DNA from: Chloranthus sessilifolius
Taxonomy: Eukaryota > Streptophyta > Magnoliopsida > Chloranthales > Chloranthaceae
Direction: 5' to 3'
Assembly: GCA_021018995.1 (NCBI GenBank)
Contig: CM037590.1
Coordinates: 88,336,097 to 88,400,096, forward strand
DNA length: 64,000 nt
The notes under the pieces were generated by a model. It had not been told where the DNA came from and ran no database searches. It saw only the letters and a program-made list of their open reading frames with translations. Made by a program: the position numbers and the translations under genes. The stretch's first letter is position 1; each line of letters begins with the position of its first letter. This document shows positions 1 through 10,732 of the stretch, in pieces.

Positions 1-1432
1 CTTTCACCATTCACTCAGTTTGTGTCAAAAAAATTTTTTACAAGACAAATTAATGAAAAGCTTGCCTTCTATTTGAAAATTCAGTTTTTGATGTTACCCC
101 AATAAGTTGATTTCAAACCCAACTCTCCCTGGATTTTCACTCACCATGTAAGTAAGAGGGCTGTACTATTTCACATAGCTCAAGAGCAGTTACAGCCCTC
201 AAATAGGACTGTAAGCAGGAGCATAGGCATTGCTTTTTAGTTCTGAATTCACTACTCTTTTCACCATAGATTACATAAATCCTTATCTCCATGTGACAGC
301 TCAATCCATCTTTGATCAGTAGGGACTTTAACTTGGGTTGTAATGTGGCTTATGGGTGAAATTTATCAAGAATAAAGGGGTGGAATGGAGTTTTAAATTG
401 AGAAGTCAGTCAAGGTAAGGAGGTGGTATGGACATCTTCTTTATTTCAGCACAATTTCATCTTCTTCTTTGAATTTTCAGAGCCAAAGTGGCCATCTTTT
501 TCTCTTTCTTTTTCAAACTTCCAATGAAATGCCTTCTCCTTTTCTTTTCTTTTTTTTTTTTTTTTCAAAGCAACATTGACTGGAATGCCACATTTCTTAT
601 GCTGATACACCATTGCCTTCAATTATTTTTTTACCAAACTGTTACCCAACTTACCTTTCTTCAGCTTTCTTTCCTTTACCTTCTGAATTCTTAGAGTGAG
701 GGTTAGGCTAAATGAGGTTGATGAGGTTTCAAAGAAATCTTGGATTTATAAAGCTCAACTAGTGTGTATCAAGGGCAGTTTTAAAAGGTGGGGATTTTTG
801 AAGTTCAAACTGTCCAAAAGGAGGCCTTACATTATGTCTTTAATATCATGATTGCTGTCAAATTATTTCAATTTGGATATGTGTAACTTCTAGTGAGAGT
901 AAGCAGGTTCAAACAATCCCTAGAGCAGAAAAAATTGCCAATTCATACCTCCAAAGAATACATTTCAGGCCCAAATCTCACTGGGTGTGGTTTTCTATCA
1001 AAATCCTGAGGTATATCATCACTGTTTTCTCTCTTTTTAGGTTTACTAAACATCAATCTTCTTTTAGAAATTTTCTGACATTCACTTCATGAAAGTATTA
1101 GAATTACACTAGGAATTTAATTTTAAAAAGTTTTAACTTCCTCATTTTTCAAAACAATAGGTGTGAAATTACTTCATCTTCAAAAATTTTGCTGATCATA
1201 AGCTGCACTGATGTTAACTAAACTATTGGCAATTCTGCCACACTCCCAAACCTATGATGAGCAGTGTCCTCACTGGTCCAGAAGTGCATAAGCAAAGAAA
1301 AGAAAAAAAACAAAAATCATATTGACAGAGAAGAAAGAAAAGAAATGCACAGTAATTAAAAATTAACAAAAGTTAACAGAAAACAGGAATTACATGCTAC
1401 AGACCCAACAAAACAAACATGTACAATGTATT
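1..1432 (-). repeat. 3' tail of accessory gene, left arm (non-coding)
   Basis: No gene is seen here. This is the untranslated tail downstream of the left-arm accessory gene. It matches 6741-8136 (inverted), the D tail 23301-25158 (same strand) and in part the F tail 54120-55865. A conserved block near 1240-1276 reads on the minus strand as CAGTGAGGACACTG, then AGGTTTGGGAGTGTGG; the same block follows the coding end in D (about 24880-24925) and F (54110-54150). Its second half resembles the polypurine tract plus LTR start of D. Short open frames in the tail (for example 488-694) are T-rich and I do not regard them as genes. Confidence 0.75.
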
Positions 1433-3400
1433 CTAATAACTGGGGTCAAAATATGTATCATAAGTTGGTTCAATGGGATCAGAACTGGAATCACTGTTAG
1501 AGTCAGAACTTGAGTCAGTATTGGAGTCTGAACTCGATTTAGCCTTCTCCTGGATTATGGCTTGCAGCTCGGTGTATTCCTCAGATTTGATCTTTTTGGT
1601 GAGACCAATATATTTTATAAGTCTATTAGCCCTCAATTTTTCTTGTTCAAGCTGTGCTTGCACCATGGTAACTTTGTGCTGTTCACTCCTAACCATCTGA
1701 AAGGTTTGGCCCAATAGGTCCTGCATCTTCTCTCTCAAATTTCATAAACAGCTCCAGTTTCTGAATCTGGTCTTCATAAGGGGTTTTGATGTAAGTGTGG
1801 AAATCGGTAATCCCCTTAAGGACATCGTGAAAGATGTAAGGGTTATCTTCCATAGCCCTTTTAAGAGTGGCAAAACGTGGGATGGGAATGGAGTGGTAGG
1901 GGACCATATGTATTCCAGCAGTGGGGGAAGGGAAAGATGAATCTACAAACACTACCTCAGGGTCAGTTTGGGTGGCTTGAGCAAAGACATTAAGGATGGG
2001 TGTAGGTGAATCCAAAAGTATTGTCTCAGGTTCGAATTGGGTAGCATGGTCAGACACAGTGAGGATGGGTGGATCTAAAACTATTACCTCCAGATTTGTT
2101 TGGGTTGCTTGGTCAGAAACAGAAGGTACAGTGGCTAAGGTGGTTGTTTGGGATGTGGAGGCCAAGGTTTGGAGAATGGAATTTGTCACAGACTGGTTGT
2201 CTATGTTGATCTGTAGTTGGGCTTGGATGGATTGGAGAAAGGTAAAGATTTGGCTAATTGTGTCAGGTGTGGGTGTGGTATGCAAAGTAGGGGCTGGTAA
2301 AATTGATGTAGATGGTTGAGGGGCAATGGGAGAAATGGCTGTAAAGGGGGAAGTAGCCAAATGGGTGAAATGAGGAGGATCGGGTATGGGTACAGATTCA
2401 AGCTCAATATTCTCCAAGATAGATCCCATCAAAGTTGAATAGGCCTATGTTGTGAATATCTAAGGTTCAGGGGTATGAGTGATTTCAGGTGTATGAGTTG
2501 AATGAGCAGGTGAACCTGAGAAGCTTTGGAGAAGGGGAGTGCTAGGAGAGTGTTCAACAAAATCTGTGGCCATATCTTGGACATTGTTAGGTGAAATTGG
2601 TGGTGTAAGTGTGGCTGGAGTGGTTGGTGTAGAGGGAGAGTCTGCAATTGGGATTATGGTGGTTATGAGTGATGGGACTACTGGAATGGGTGAAGGAATA
2701 GGAGCTGTGCTAGGTGAGGTGGGTAAGATGATGACCTCTTCAACAATGGGTGCAGCGAAAGAGCTAGTCACCTCAGGGTCTGGTATAGCAGGTTCAATGG
2801 CAGCTGCAGGGGCTGGTGATGGTATAGCAGGTTCTTGGGCTGGCTCAACCTCTTCCCTCATTCTATTCAACATGGTTTGGCTTGTAGTCTAAGCCCTCTT
2901 CCCAAAAGCGTGAGGAGAGACAATCTCAAATGGCTCTTGCTCATCAATGTCAAATTTGGCTCTTAGTAGGGCTGTGATTAGCCTACCAAATGGTATTCCA
3001 GCTATTTTCTACTCCTTCTTCATCTTGACACTGATGTCATCCATGGCTTCAAAAATTAGCATAGGGGCATTGAAGAATTGCCCCTTAGAGAAATGAAAGA
3101 AGGCCTCCAAAATGGGTGTTCTTCTTTCCTAGCTGTGCCCAGTGACATAAAAACATCCTCTCAAAATAGAATCCATCAGTAAAAATTGAGGTGCTAAGTC
3201 TCTCCTCATGATGGACTGTCCAGTTCCAACTATTCCTTGGGTTAGATGTGCAGTCATTTCTCTAAAAGAAGCTGTCTTTGGTTCAGCCAAAGGACCAGCC
3301 GGATCATGTTGAAATGGTATTCCCAAGGCATTTCCAATGTCTTCATAAGTGACTGTTAAATCGCAATCATCAATAAAAATTACAAGAGTAGGGACATCAG
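1433..3400 (-). pseudogene. Accessory gene of Athila-like element (putative plant transposon protein family), left copy, broken
   Basis: This is a decayed copy of the gene at 4309-6740. In coding order on the minus strand: part of the central helical domain (3326-3129, with SFREMTAHLTQGIVGTGQ and RRDLAPQFLLMDSILRG), a Pro/Ser/Thr-rich linker (2873-2460 and 2432-1689, with repeated TQTDPE-like segments), and a C-terminal coiled-coil tail (1738-1433) ending in a Ser/Asp run. The tail reads LLGQTFQMVRSEQHKV, as in the right copy. Stops and frameshifts separate the pieces, and the normal N-terminus is missing beyond 3405. The domain resembles what I know as the putative plant transposon protein family found inside plant LTR elements; its biochemical role is unknown to me. 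Despite the family name I see no transposase catalytic triad. Confidence 0.75.
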
Positions 3401-3405
3401 CATCC

Positions 3406-3660
3406 AGGAAAGCTGAGATCTAGATGGGAAGGGCCATACACTGTCATTCAGGCAGCTCCTTCGGGAGCTGTTGACATCCTTGATCCAAGTAATGGAAGAA
3501 TCTTGAAAGTAAATGGTCAGAGGCTCAAACCATGCATTGAAAATACCCAGGAGCCTGTGCTGCCCATCTGTCATCACGAACCTCCAAAAATCTGATGGTA
3601 GATAACTGTACATTATATTTTTATTTCATAGTTTTTGCTTAGTTTCTTTGTTTCTATTTT
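3406..3660 (-). other. Unrelated head joined to the left arm
   Basis: Left-arm homology ends at about 3405 and is replaced by sequence with an open minus-strand frame 3613-3380 containing FVMTDGQHRLLGIFNAWFEP. I do not recognise it. In the frame of the accessory gene it reads as a short broken stretch running into ADVPTLVIF, so the left copy has a different N-terminal neighbour from the right copy. This could be a diverged 5' part of another family member or a recombination scar. Confidence 0.4.
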
Positions 3661-3679
3661 TATTCATGATTTGTCTCTT

Positions 3680-4003
3680 TTCGCATAGTTTAAATATGCT
3701 CCAAGTTAAGTCGTAAAGTAATAATTATCTTTTCGCAAAGTTCAATTTACTTTTCGAAAAGACTCTGGATTTGTAACGAACTGCTCGAAAGCAAGGATTT
3801 GCTTTTCGAATAGTTGGTTCTGAAGCTATTTTCTTTTTGAAAAGATATTTCTGAAGCTAGTTTCTTTTCGAAAAGATGTTTCTGAAGCTATTAACTTTTC
3901 GAATGGTATTGATGCCATTCGCAGTTGTCAAAAGGTCTATTTTGGAACTTTTCGAAAACTTAAAAAGGACTTTGCGAAATTAACTCTGCGTATATTTAAA
4001 CCC
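3680..4003 (+). promoter_or_regulatory. Promoter with helically spaced CTTTTCGAAAAG-type sites
   Basis: Upstream of the right-arm accessory gene lies a run of near-palindromic sites: CTTTTCGCAAAG at 3729, CTTTTCGAAAAG at 3750 and 3864, and variants at 3781, 3802, 3833, 3895, 3948 and 3970. Start-to-start intervals are 21, 31, 21, 31, 31, 31, 53 and 22 bp, close to 2, 3 or 5 helical turns. A TATA-like TATATTTAAA follows at 3991-4000. The site at 3729 is identical to one in the solo LTR at 57689. Part of the regularity comes from a 31-bp tandem unit carrying TCTGAAGCTA. Reading this as a promoter array is inference from position. Confidence 0.6.
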
Positions 4004-4308
4004 TTTCGAAGTAAGGGTTTCATATTCGAAAGCTTTCTGAAGAGCGACCTGTTCCATAGAAACCCTATTTCTTTCTTTCCTTGCGCGATTTGAGAATCTT
4101 ACTACACTTTTCTTCACCTTTCTTCGATCATTTGAGTTTTCAGAGAAGGATTTTAGCTTCTAGTCTGGGGGATTTCTGCAAGCAAACAACACGTTCAATA
4201 AAAAACCCTAGATCTCGGTATTTCTCTACACATTCTCTCTGTTTATCATTTGGAAAATTTGATTTTGTGTCAGCATCTGTTGTGGGCATTTTCATACATC
4301 AATTTAGA

Positions 4309-6740
4309 ATGGGAAAAGCAGAGAAATCGTTGGCTGCCATGTTCCCAAAATCCTCTACTAAGAAAGTTAGCAAACCTACCCCAAAAGGAAAAACCAAAAC
4401 TTCAGCCAAAAGAAAATTATCTATGGATAAAGCGGATAGGGTGGAGAAAGGGAAGAAAGTGAGACATGAGGAACCCATCCCTGCTACTGCTAGTCCTGAG
4501 CCTGAGCTTCCTCCTCTGCCTATACATTTGGTACTGCCAAATCCATTCATTGAAGCTCAGAAGCTAATTCCTGAGCTGATTGTGGACGAAACTTTTTTCG
4601 TCAACAAACCGGATTGCCTGTTATCTTTAAGATACATAAGAGATGCCTCACTAAGCAATATCCTTACCCCCTTTCCAGAAAAAATTTACCCACGAATAGT
4701 GAAGTTATGGTACCAAAACCTAGTCAAGGTCACTGAAAGAGATGCTGATGTCCCTACCCTGGTTATCTTTATTGATGATTGCGATCTTACTGTCACATTT
4801 GAAGACATAGGGAATGCTTTGGGGATACCCTTCCAATTTGATCCTTCTGGTCCATTGGCTGCTCCAGAAACAGCCTCCTTTAGAGAAATGGCTGCACATT
4901 TAACCCAAGGAATTGTGGGCACTGGACAGTCCATCATGAGGAGAGACCTAGCCCCCCAATTTCTATTGATGGATTCCATTTTGAGGGGAAGTTTTTATGT
5001 CACCGGGCACAGCCAAGAGAGGAGAACACAATTTCTGGAGGCTCTCTTTCATTTTTCTAAGGGGCAGTTTTTCAATGCCCCTATGTTAATTTTTGAAGCC
5101 ATGACTGATATTAGTGCCAAGTTGAAAAAGGAACAGAAATTAGCTGGCCTCCCATTTGGTAGATTGATCACAGCCCTCCTCAGAGCCAAGTTTGACATTG
5201 ATAACAAGGAGCCATTTGAAGTCATTGCTCCTCACAATTTTGGGAAAAAGGCTTGGACTACAAGCCAAGCCATGCTGAGATGAATGAGAGAGGAAGGTGA
5301 ACTTGCACCTACAGCTGTTAATGAACCTGCCCCTGCAGTTCCCTTAGAACCGGTTTTGCTGTAACTCTTGTGACCAGCTGAGTCGCACCACTTTCAAGCA
5401 CCCATTTTTGAAGAAACTATCCTTCCCATGGTGACCAGCTCTTCTGTTGCACCAATTCTTGAGGAAGTTGGCCTTTCACCCTCCTCCCCTAGTCCAGCCC
5501 CTGCCACTTCACCTATCCCAGCTGTCCCATCTCCCATACCCTCCATTATTCCAATTATAGATTCCCCCTCTACACCAACCACTCCAACCATACTCACACC
5601 ACCAATTTCTCCCACCAATGCCCATGTTTTGGCTGCAGACTTTATTGCCCATTCTCCTTGCACTCCTCTGCTCCAAAGCCCCACAAATTCACCTGCTCAG
5701 TCAGCCCACACACCTGAAGTATCCCATACACCTGAACCCGAGCCTTTCACTACAGAGGCTTATTCCTCCTTAATGGGCTCTATTTTTGAAACCGTGGGGT
5801 TTGAACCTATCCCTATACCTGACTCTCATCATTTCACTCACTTACCTACTTCTCCCTTTACAGCCATTACACCTCCACCCTCCACTTCAGTTGTACCAGT
5901 CCCTGCTATGCCCACCTCTCCCCCACCTGCATCTATTAACCAAATACTTGCCTACCTCCAATCCATCCAAGCCCAACTACAACTCAACACAGAAAACCAG
6001 TCTGTGACCAATGACCTTCTCCAAACCTTAGCCTCCACATCCCACACAACCACCATTACCCCTGTACCTACTGTTGATTCCCATGCTACCCAAACTAAAC
6101 CAGAGGTTATATTGGTTGATCTGCCCACCCCCACCACTACTGCCCATGCTACCCAAACTGAACCAGAGGTCCCTCTAGTTGCATCCCCTTCACCACTCCT
6201 CATTTTCTCTAAGCAAGCCACTCAGACCGACCCTGAAGTCCTCCTTCTGGACACTTCTTCTCTCCCTCCCACAGCTGGGACACCTTTGGTCCCCTACCAT
6301 TCCATTCCCCTTCCCAGATTTGCCACCCTCAGAAGAGCCATGGAAGAAAATCCTTATATCTGTAGAGATGTTCTAAAGGGGTTAGCTGATTTACAAGCCT
6401 ACATTCGAACCCCTTATGAAAACTAGATTCGGAAATTGGAGTTATTTATGAAATTTGAGAGAGAGAAAATGAAGGACTTGCTGGGTCAAACCTTTCAGAT
6501 GGTTCGGAGTGAGCAGCACAAGGTGACCATGTTGTAAGCACAGCTTGACCAGGAAAAACTGAAGACCACTAGACTTGGCAAGTACATTGGCCTCACCAAA
6601 AGATCAAATCGGAGGAATACAATGCAAAACACAATCCAGAGAAAGCTCAATCAAGTTGGACTAATACGATTCTAGTTCGATTTTGAGGACTCTAGTTCGA
6701 GCCAATTGAACCAACTTATGACATGATTTTGACCCCGATT
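4309..6740 (+). pseudogene. Accessory gene (putative plant transposon protein family), right copy
   Basis: The frame is open further upstream, but the first ATG in a sensible setting is at 4309, giving MGKAEKSLAAMFPKSS. Architecture: Lys/Arg-rich N-terminus (to about residue 50, nuclear-localisation-like), then an alpha-helical domain (about 4550-5280) with LVIFIDDCDLTVTFEDIGNA, SFREMAAHLTQG and RRDLAPQFLLMDSILRG, a long Pro/Ser/Thr linker (5428-6300) with TQTEPE-like repeats, a conserved PYHSIPLPRFATLRRAMEEN block, and a coiled-coil tail after 6421. Stops at 5281, about 5362 and 6424 plus later frameshifts break it. The left copy reads MLNRMREE across the 5281 stop, so that stop is secondary. 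The same gene occurs in D (25159-28069) and E (63616 on). Function unknown; likely a DNA- or nucleus-associated element protein (inference). Confidence 0.75.
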
Positions 6741-8136
6741 ATTAAAGCACTTTGTACTTATCTGGTATAAGTTTGTAATATAAATTCTGGTTTTTCTTGT
6801 GAAATTAATGTGCATTTACATCGTCCTCTTGTCATCATGATTTTTTCTTGCTTATATCTCTTCTGCTTTGGACCGTGTGGACCTGCTCCCCTATGGTTTG
6901 GGGTGTGTGAAATGTCAATAATCAATAATTGTGTTAACATTTGTACAAACTTATGATCAAGGAATTTTTGAAAATAAAGTAATTTCACACCTTGCTTTGA
7001 AAAACAGAAAAATATGAAGAAGTTAAAACCTTTTGAAATTAATTTCTAGTGTAATTCTAATACTTTCATGAAGTGAATGTCGAAATTTCCAAAGAAAATT
7101 GATGTTTTAGTAAACCTAAAAAGGAAAACAATGAGGATACACCTCAGAATTTGATAAAAAACCACACCCAAAGGAGGTTTGGGCTGAAATGTATTCTTTG
7201 GAGGTATGAATTGGCAATTTTTTTTTCTTTTACTTGCACTAGAAGTTACACATATCCAAATTGAAATAATTTGATAGCACTCGTGATATTAAAGACATGA
7301 TGTAAGGCCTCCTCTTGGACAGTTTGAACCTTACAAAGCCCCACCTGTTGAAATTGCCCTTGATACACACCATTTGAGCTGTACAAATCTAAGATTCCTT
7401 TGAAACCTCATCTAATAACCTCATCAACTTCATTTACCCTAACCCTCACTCCGAGAATCAGAAGATAAAGGGAAGGAAGCTGAAGAAAGGAGAATTGAGT
7501 AACAATTTGATAACAAAAGAAGGGTACAAGTTGAAGGCAATGATGTAACAGTAGAGGAAATGTGGCATTCCAGTCAATGCTAATTTGAAAAAAAAAAATA
7601 TTTGAGCAAAACAAAAAGAGAGAAGGCATTTCATTGGAAGTTTGAAAAAGAAAGAGAAAAAGATGGCCACTTTGGCTCTGGAAATTCAAAGAAGAAAATG
7701 AAAATATGCTGAAGTAAAGAAGGTTTGTATATCACCTCCTTACCTTGACTGACTTGTCAAATTTGAACACCATTCCACCCCTTTATTCTTGAGAAATTTC
7801 ACCCATAAGCCACATTACAACCCCAGTAAAGTCCTTACTGATCAATGATGGATTGAGCTATCACATGGAGATAAGAATTTGTGTAATCTATGGTGAAAAG
7901 AGCAATGAATTTCGAACTAAAAGCAATGCCTATGCTCATGCTTATAGTCTTATTTGAGGGCTGTAACTGCTCTTGAGCCGTGTGAAATAGTACAACCCTC
8001 TTCCTTGCATATGAGTGAAAATCCTGGTGAGAGTTGGGTTTGAAATCAACTCATTGGGGTAACATCGAAGCTGGATTCCTAAATAGAAGGCAAGCTGCTT
8101 ATTAATTTTTCTTGTAAATAACCTTTGACATAAATT
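6741..8136 (+). repeat. 3' tail of accessory gene, right arm (non-coding)
   Basis: This is the reverse-complement partner of 1-1432 and holds no gene I can support. It carries the polypurine-like block GGTTTGGGGTGTGTGAAA near 6895-6912. The sequence runs to about 8136, where it breaks directly into the integrase frame of element C without an LTR. The element that donated this arm therefore lost its 3' LTR, either by deletion or by recombination with C. Confidence 0.7.
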
Positions 8137-8139
8137 GAC

Positions 8140-8982
8140 ACCATCGGCAAAATCAATCCTAAAGCTTCTAACGGACACCAATTCATCCTCGTCACTGTGG
8201 AATACTTCACAAAATGGGTAGAGGCAGCCTCCTATACAAGCATTAAGGCTGGTCATGTTGAGAAGTTCATCAAGAACAACATTATTTGCAGATTCGGTGT
8301 ACCCAAAGATATCATCACTGATGATGGCACTAATTTCGCCAATAGGCGCATCCGGGGCTTCTGTGAGCGGTTCAAGATCAAGCATCATCGTTCATCCCCG
8401 TATAGGCCTCAGACGAACGGAGCTGTGGAAGCAGCCAACAAAACTCTGATCCGCATCCTAGAGAAGATGGTAGTCACTTACAGAGATTGGAGTGAGCAAT
8501 TATCCTTCGCACTTTGGGCCTATAGAACGTCTATCCGTACCACAACAGGGGCAACACCATTCTCCCTTGTGCATGGAACCGAGGCCGTGCTACCCGTTGA
8601 GGTCGAGGTACCGTCGCTCTATATCCTCTTGGAATCCCATCTACCTGAAGCTGAGATGGAAAGAGCCCGTTTTGAGCAGCTAGACTTGATTGACGGGAAG
8701 AGACTCCTAGCCTTGTGCCACACTCAGGTCTATTAGAGGAGAATTGCACGTGCTTACAATAAACGCATCCGCAGTCGAGACCTGAAGGTAGGAGACAATG
8801 TACTGAAGAAAATTTTTCCGTCTCTCCACGCCGATCCGAGAGGGAAGTTTAAGCCAAATTGGGAAGGACCCTACGTTGTCCGAGAGGTCCTGCCGGGATA
8901 CGCCGTTCACCTCGCCACCATGGACAGAGACCACTTTCCTGAGCCCATCAACGCTGGATACCTCCGTAAGTTCTACTCATAG
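8140..8982 (+). pseudogene. Ty3/gypsy integrase, C-terminal two thirds (element C)
   Basis: The frame starts inside the integrase (TIGKINPKASNGHQFILVTV) and covers the catalytic core: EYFTKWVEAASY, the second catalytic Asp in IITDDGTNF, and the Glu in NGAVEAANKTL. It ends with the C-terminal GKFKPNWEGPYVVREVLPGY region and stops at 8980-8982. One in-frame TAG at about 8734 breaks it. The first catalytic Asp and the zinc finger are lost at the 8136 junction. It is closely similar to the integrase of element B (48283-49440), so C and B are related Tat/Ogre-like elements. When intact the enzyme would insert element cDNA into nuclear DNA. Confidence 0.93.
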
Positions 8983-9607
8983 GTCTTGGGACAAGGTAAG
9001 TTTTGATAAAAGTAGATGCGTGACCGCTTAAGGGCCCCATAAAAGAGGCCATCATTTCAAAGTCAAGTAGCCCAAAAGAAATATTCCCTGAAAACCTTCC
9101 CCCTTTTTGCTACACACTTCGGGCCAATAACCATTTCTTTCATATACCCCACCCAAAATTCTAAGAAAAAAGAGAAAAGAGAAAAGAGGAAAAATCCAAA
9201 TCCAAATAAAAAAGAAGAAAAAAGCAAAACCCCTCAAAAAAAAAAAAAAAAAAGAGGAGGGGGACCAAGAAAAAAGAAATGACGGGGGCATAAAAGGCCT
9301 TTGGAAAGAAAGAGGAGTCCCTGAATCTAGAATTCACTCAAAACTTAGATCCGAATCCCCAGAAAACCCAACCCGTTTAAACCCCGACCATATTACAACC
9401 CAGAAGAAAGCCCTCTTTAAGGTCCCCAAGCGGTCATAACATCTACTGCATCCGAACAAGCCGAGTTAACAAACCACACAAAACTTCATTCAGCCGGCTA
9501 TGACAGAATCGACGTCCATGTCGTGGCCTTCTGGTTCTAAAAAAAAAAAGAAGAGAAAAAGAAAAAGAAAAAAGAAAAATTATTAATTTGGGTTCAAAGC
9601 AAGACGG
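8983..9607 (+). other. Post-integrase spacer of element C
   Basis: Non-coding. It is homologous to 49441-50035 of element B; both share the block CCATCATTTCAAAG soon after the integrase stop. It contains A-rich stretches (9160-9255, 9535-9580). I see no gene. Confidence 0.7.
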
Positions 9608-9800
9608 ACGTGGTGAAAACCCGCAAGGGCACCACGGGTAAAAACAGCGAACTCACGCGGACTAGGTGAAAACCCGAAAGGGCACCTGGGGTAAGAAAGC
9701 GAACCCATGGACGCAGTGAAAACCCGAAAGGGCGCTACGAGTAAAAGCAGGGATGACAGGCATGGCGAAAACCCGTCTTGGGCGCTATGAGCAAAAATGT
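9608..9800 (+). repeat. Tandem repeat, units of about 50 bp (GTGAAAACCCGAAAGGGC core)
   Basis: Four degenerate units start near 9611, 9667, 9717 and 9765. Each has a core GTGAAAACCCGAAAGGGC followed by a GGGTAA-like segment. The inner CCC/GGG part is self-complementary. The same repeat sits at the same place in element B (50036-50220), so it predates the split of the two copies. Confidence 0.8.
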
Positions 9801-10083
9801 CAAGAAAAGAGAGATTAGGAGAAGACCTGTTCTGGTCCGCCCATTTCAATTTGATCCCCTTGAGCCCCTTTTCCCCCCTTTTCGATGGGCCAAGTGAAAA
9901 TTAGATCAGATCCCGATCAAGTATGACATCTCTACCGCAGCGTCTGACGCATGACCAAAGGGAAAGACAGAAGACTAGACCAATCCCTGAGAAGCTAACC
10001 TTCCCGCGTTTAAAGAAAAAAAAAGCCTGTATCTCATGAACAGGGTTCGACCATGCTCAAAAAGTCCCACTGGTTTGGCCCTG
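9801..10083 (+). other. Spacer of element C, no gene
   Basis: Continuation of the region between integrase and the opposite-strand genes. It is alignable in part with 50221-50560 of element B. I see nothing coding. Confidence 0.6.
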
Positions 10084-10437
10084 TAATTACCAACATCACA
10101 AAAGACCCAAAAGGAGAAAATTTTCAAAAAAGATAATAGACTTTCCTTTCCCATAAAAAACCCCACACTGTGGAGGAGAAAAATTTCGAAAAAGATAATA
10201 GATTTGCCTTTCCCATAAAAAACCCCACACTATGGAGGAGAAAATTTTTAAAAAAGATAATAGATTTCCCTTTCCCATAAAAAACCCCACATTGTGGAGG
10301 AGAAAAATTTTAAAAAAGATAATAGATTTCCCTTTCCCCTAAAAAACCCACACTGTGGAGGAGAAAAATTTCAAAAAAGATAATAGATTTCCCTTTCCCA
10401 TAAAAATCCCCACATTTGTGGAGGAGAAAATCTCCAT
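10084..10437 (+). repeat. Tandem array of about 60-bp units with CCACACTGTGG palindromes
   Basis: About six units of roughly 60 bp contain AAAAGATAATAGATTTCCC, TTTCCCATAAAAAACCCC and a CACACTGTGGAGGAGAAAA segment. The unit includes an 11-bp palindrome CCACACTGTGG (variants CATTGTGG, CACTATGG). Element B has only about one to two related units (50640-50850), so the array expanded in C after divergence. The GGAGGAGAAAA part is purine-rich and resembles a polypurine tract. Tandem repeats in this part of Tat elements are known. Confidence 0.85.
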
Positions 10438-10732
10438 AAAAAGCCTTACGTTGCGAAAGGTACGAAGAAAGAAAAAAGAGTAAAAAAATGAAAAATATAT
10501 GTATGTATAGGTTTCATTCCATTTCTTACAGTACTGCGTGCGGAGTGTCACGTCCCAATAAGATAACGACATGACACACTTCCTATTTTTGCTGCTTTCT
10601 TTACAGATGAAAAAATATATATCTGTATATATATAACAACAAAAAAAGAAGAAAAATAACCCAAAAAGAGATCTCTGTTATGGGGCATTCCTCCCCTCCC
10701 TGTATATGATCTATGATATGTGCAGGAACAGG
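10438..10732 (+). other. Spacer between tandem array and opposite-strand gene
   Basis: This A-rich stretch holds the 3' flank of the minus-strand gene. It includes a short TATA microsatellite near 10615-10640. No gene seen. It matches about 50851-51052 of element B. Confidence 0.6.

Larger units (their letters stand above)
1..3405 (-). repeat. Left arm of a large inverted duplication
   Basis: Read on the minus strand, this arm matches about 4740-8136 on the plus strand through both the accessory gene and its 3' tail. Seen: 1-130 is the diverged reverse complement of about 8030-8136, and the peptide at 3129-3326 matches the right arm at 58 of 65 residues. The two arms have nearly equal length (about 3405 and 3397), so net indels are few. 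The arms are head to head: gene 5' parts face the centre and tails point outward. Homology stops abruptly at about 3405. The left end runs off the window. It is related to elements D and F by its tail, but no LTR of its own is seen here. Confidence 0.85.

Noticed and set aside
1996..2892. Plus-strand Gly/Val-rich frames at 1996-2319 and 2539-2892
   Set aside because: They are shadows of the Pro/Ser/Thr-rich minus-strand linker of the accessory gene.
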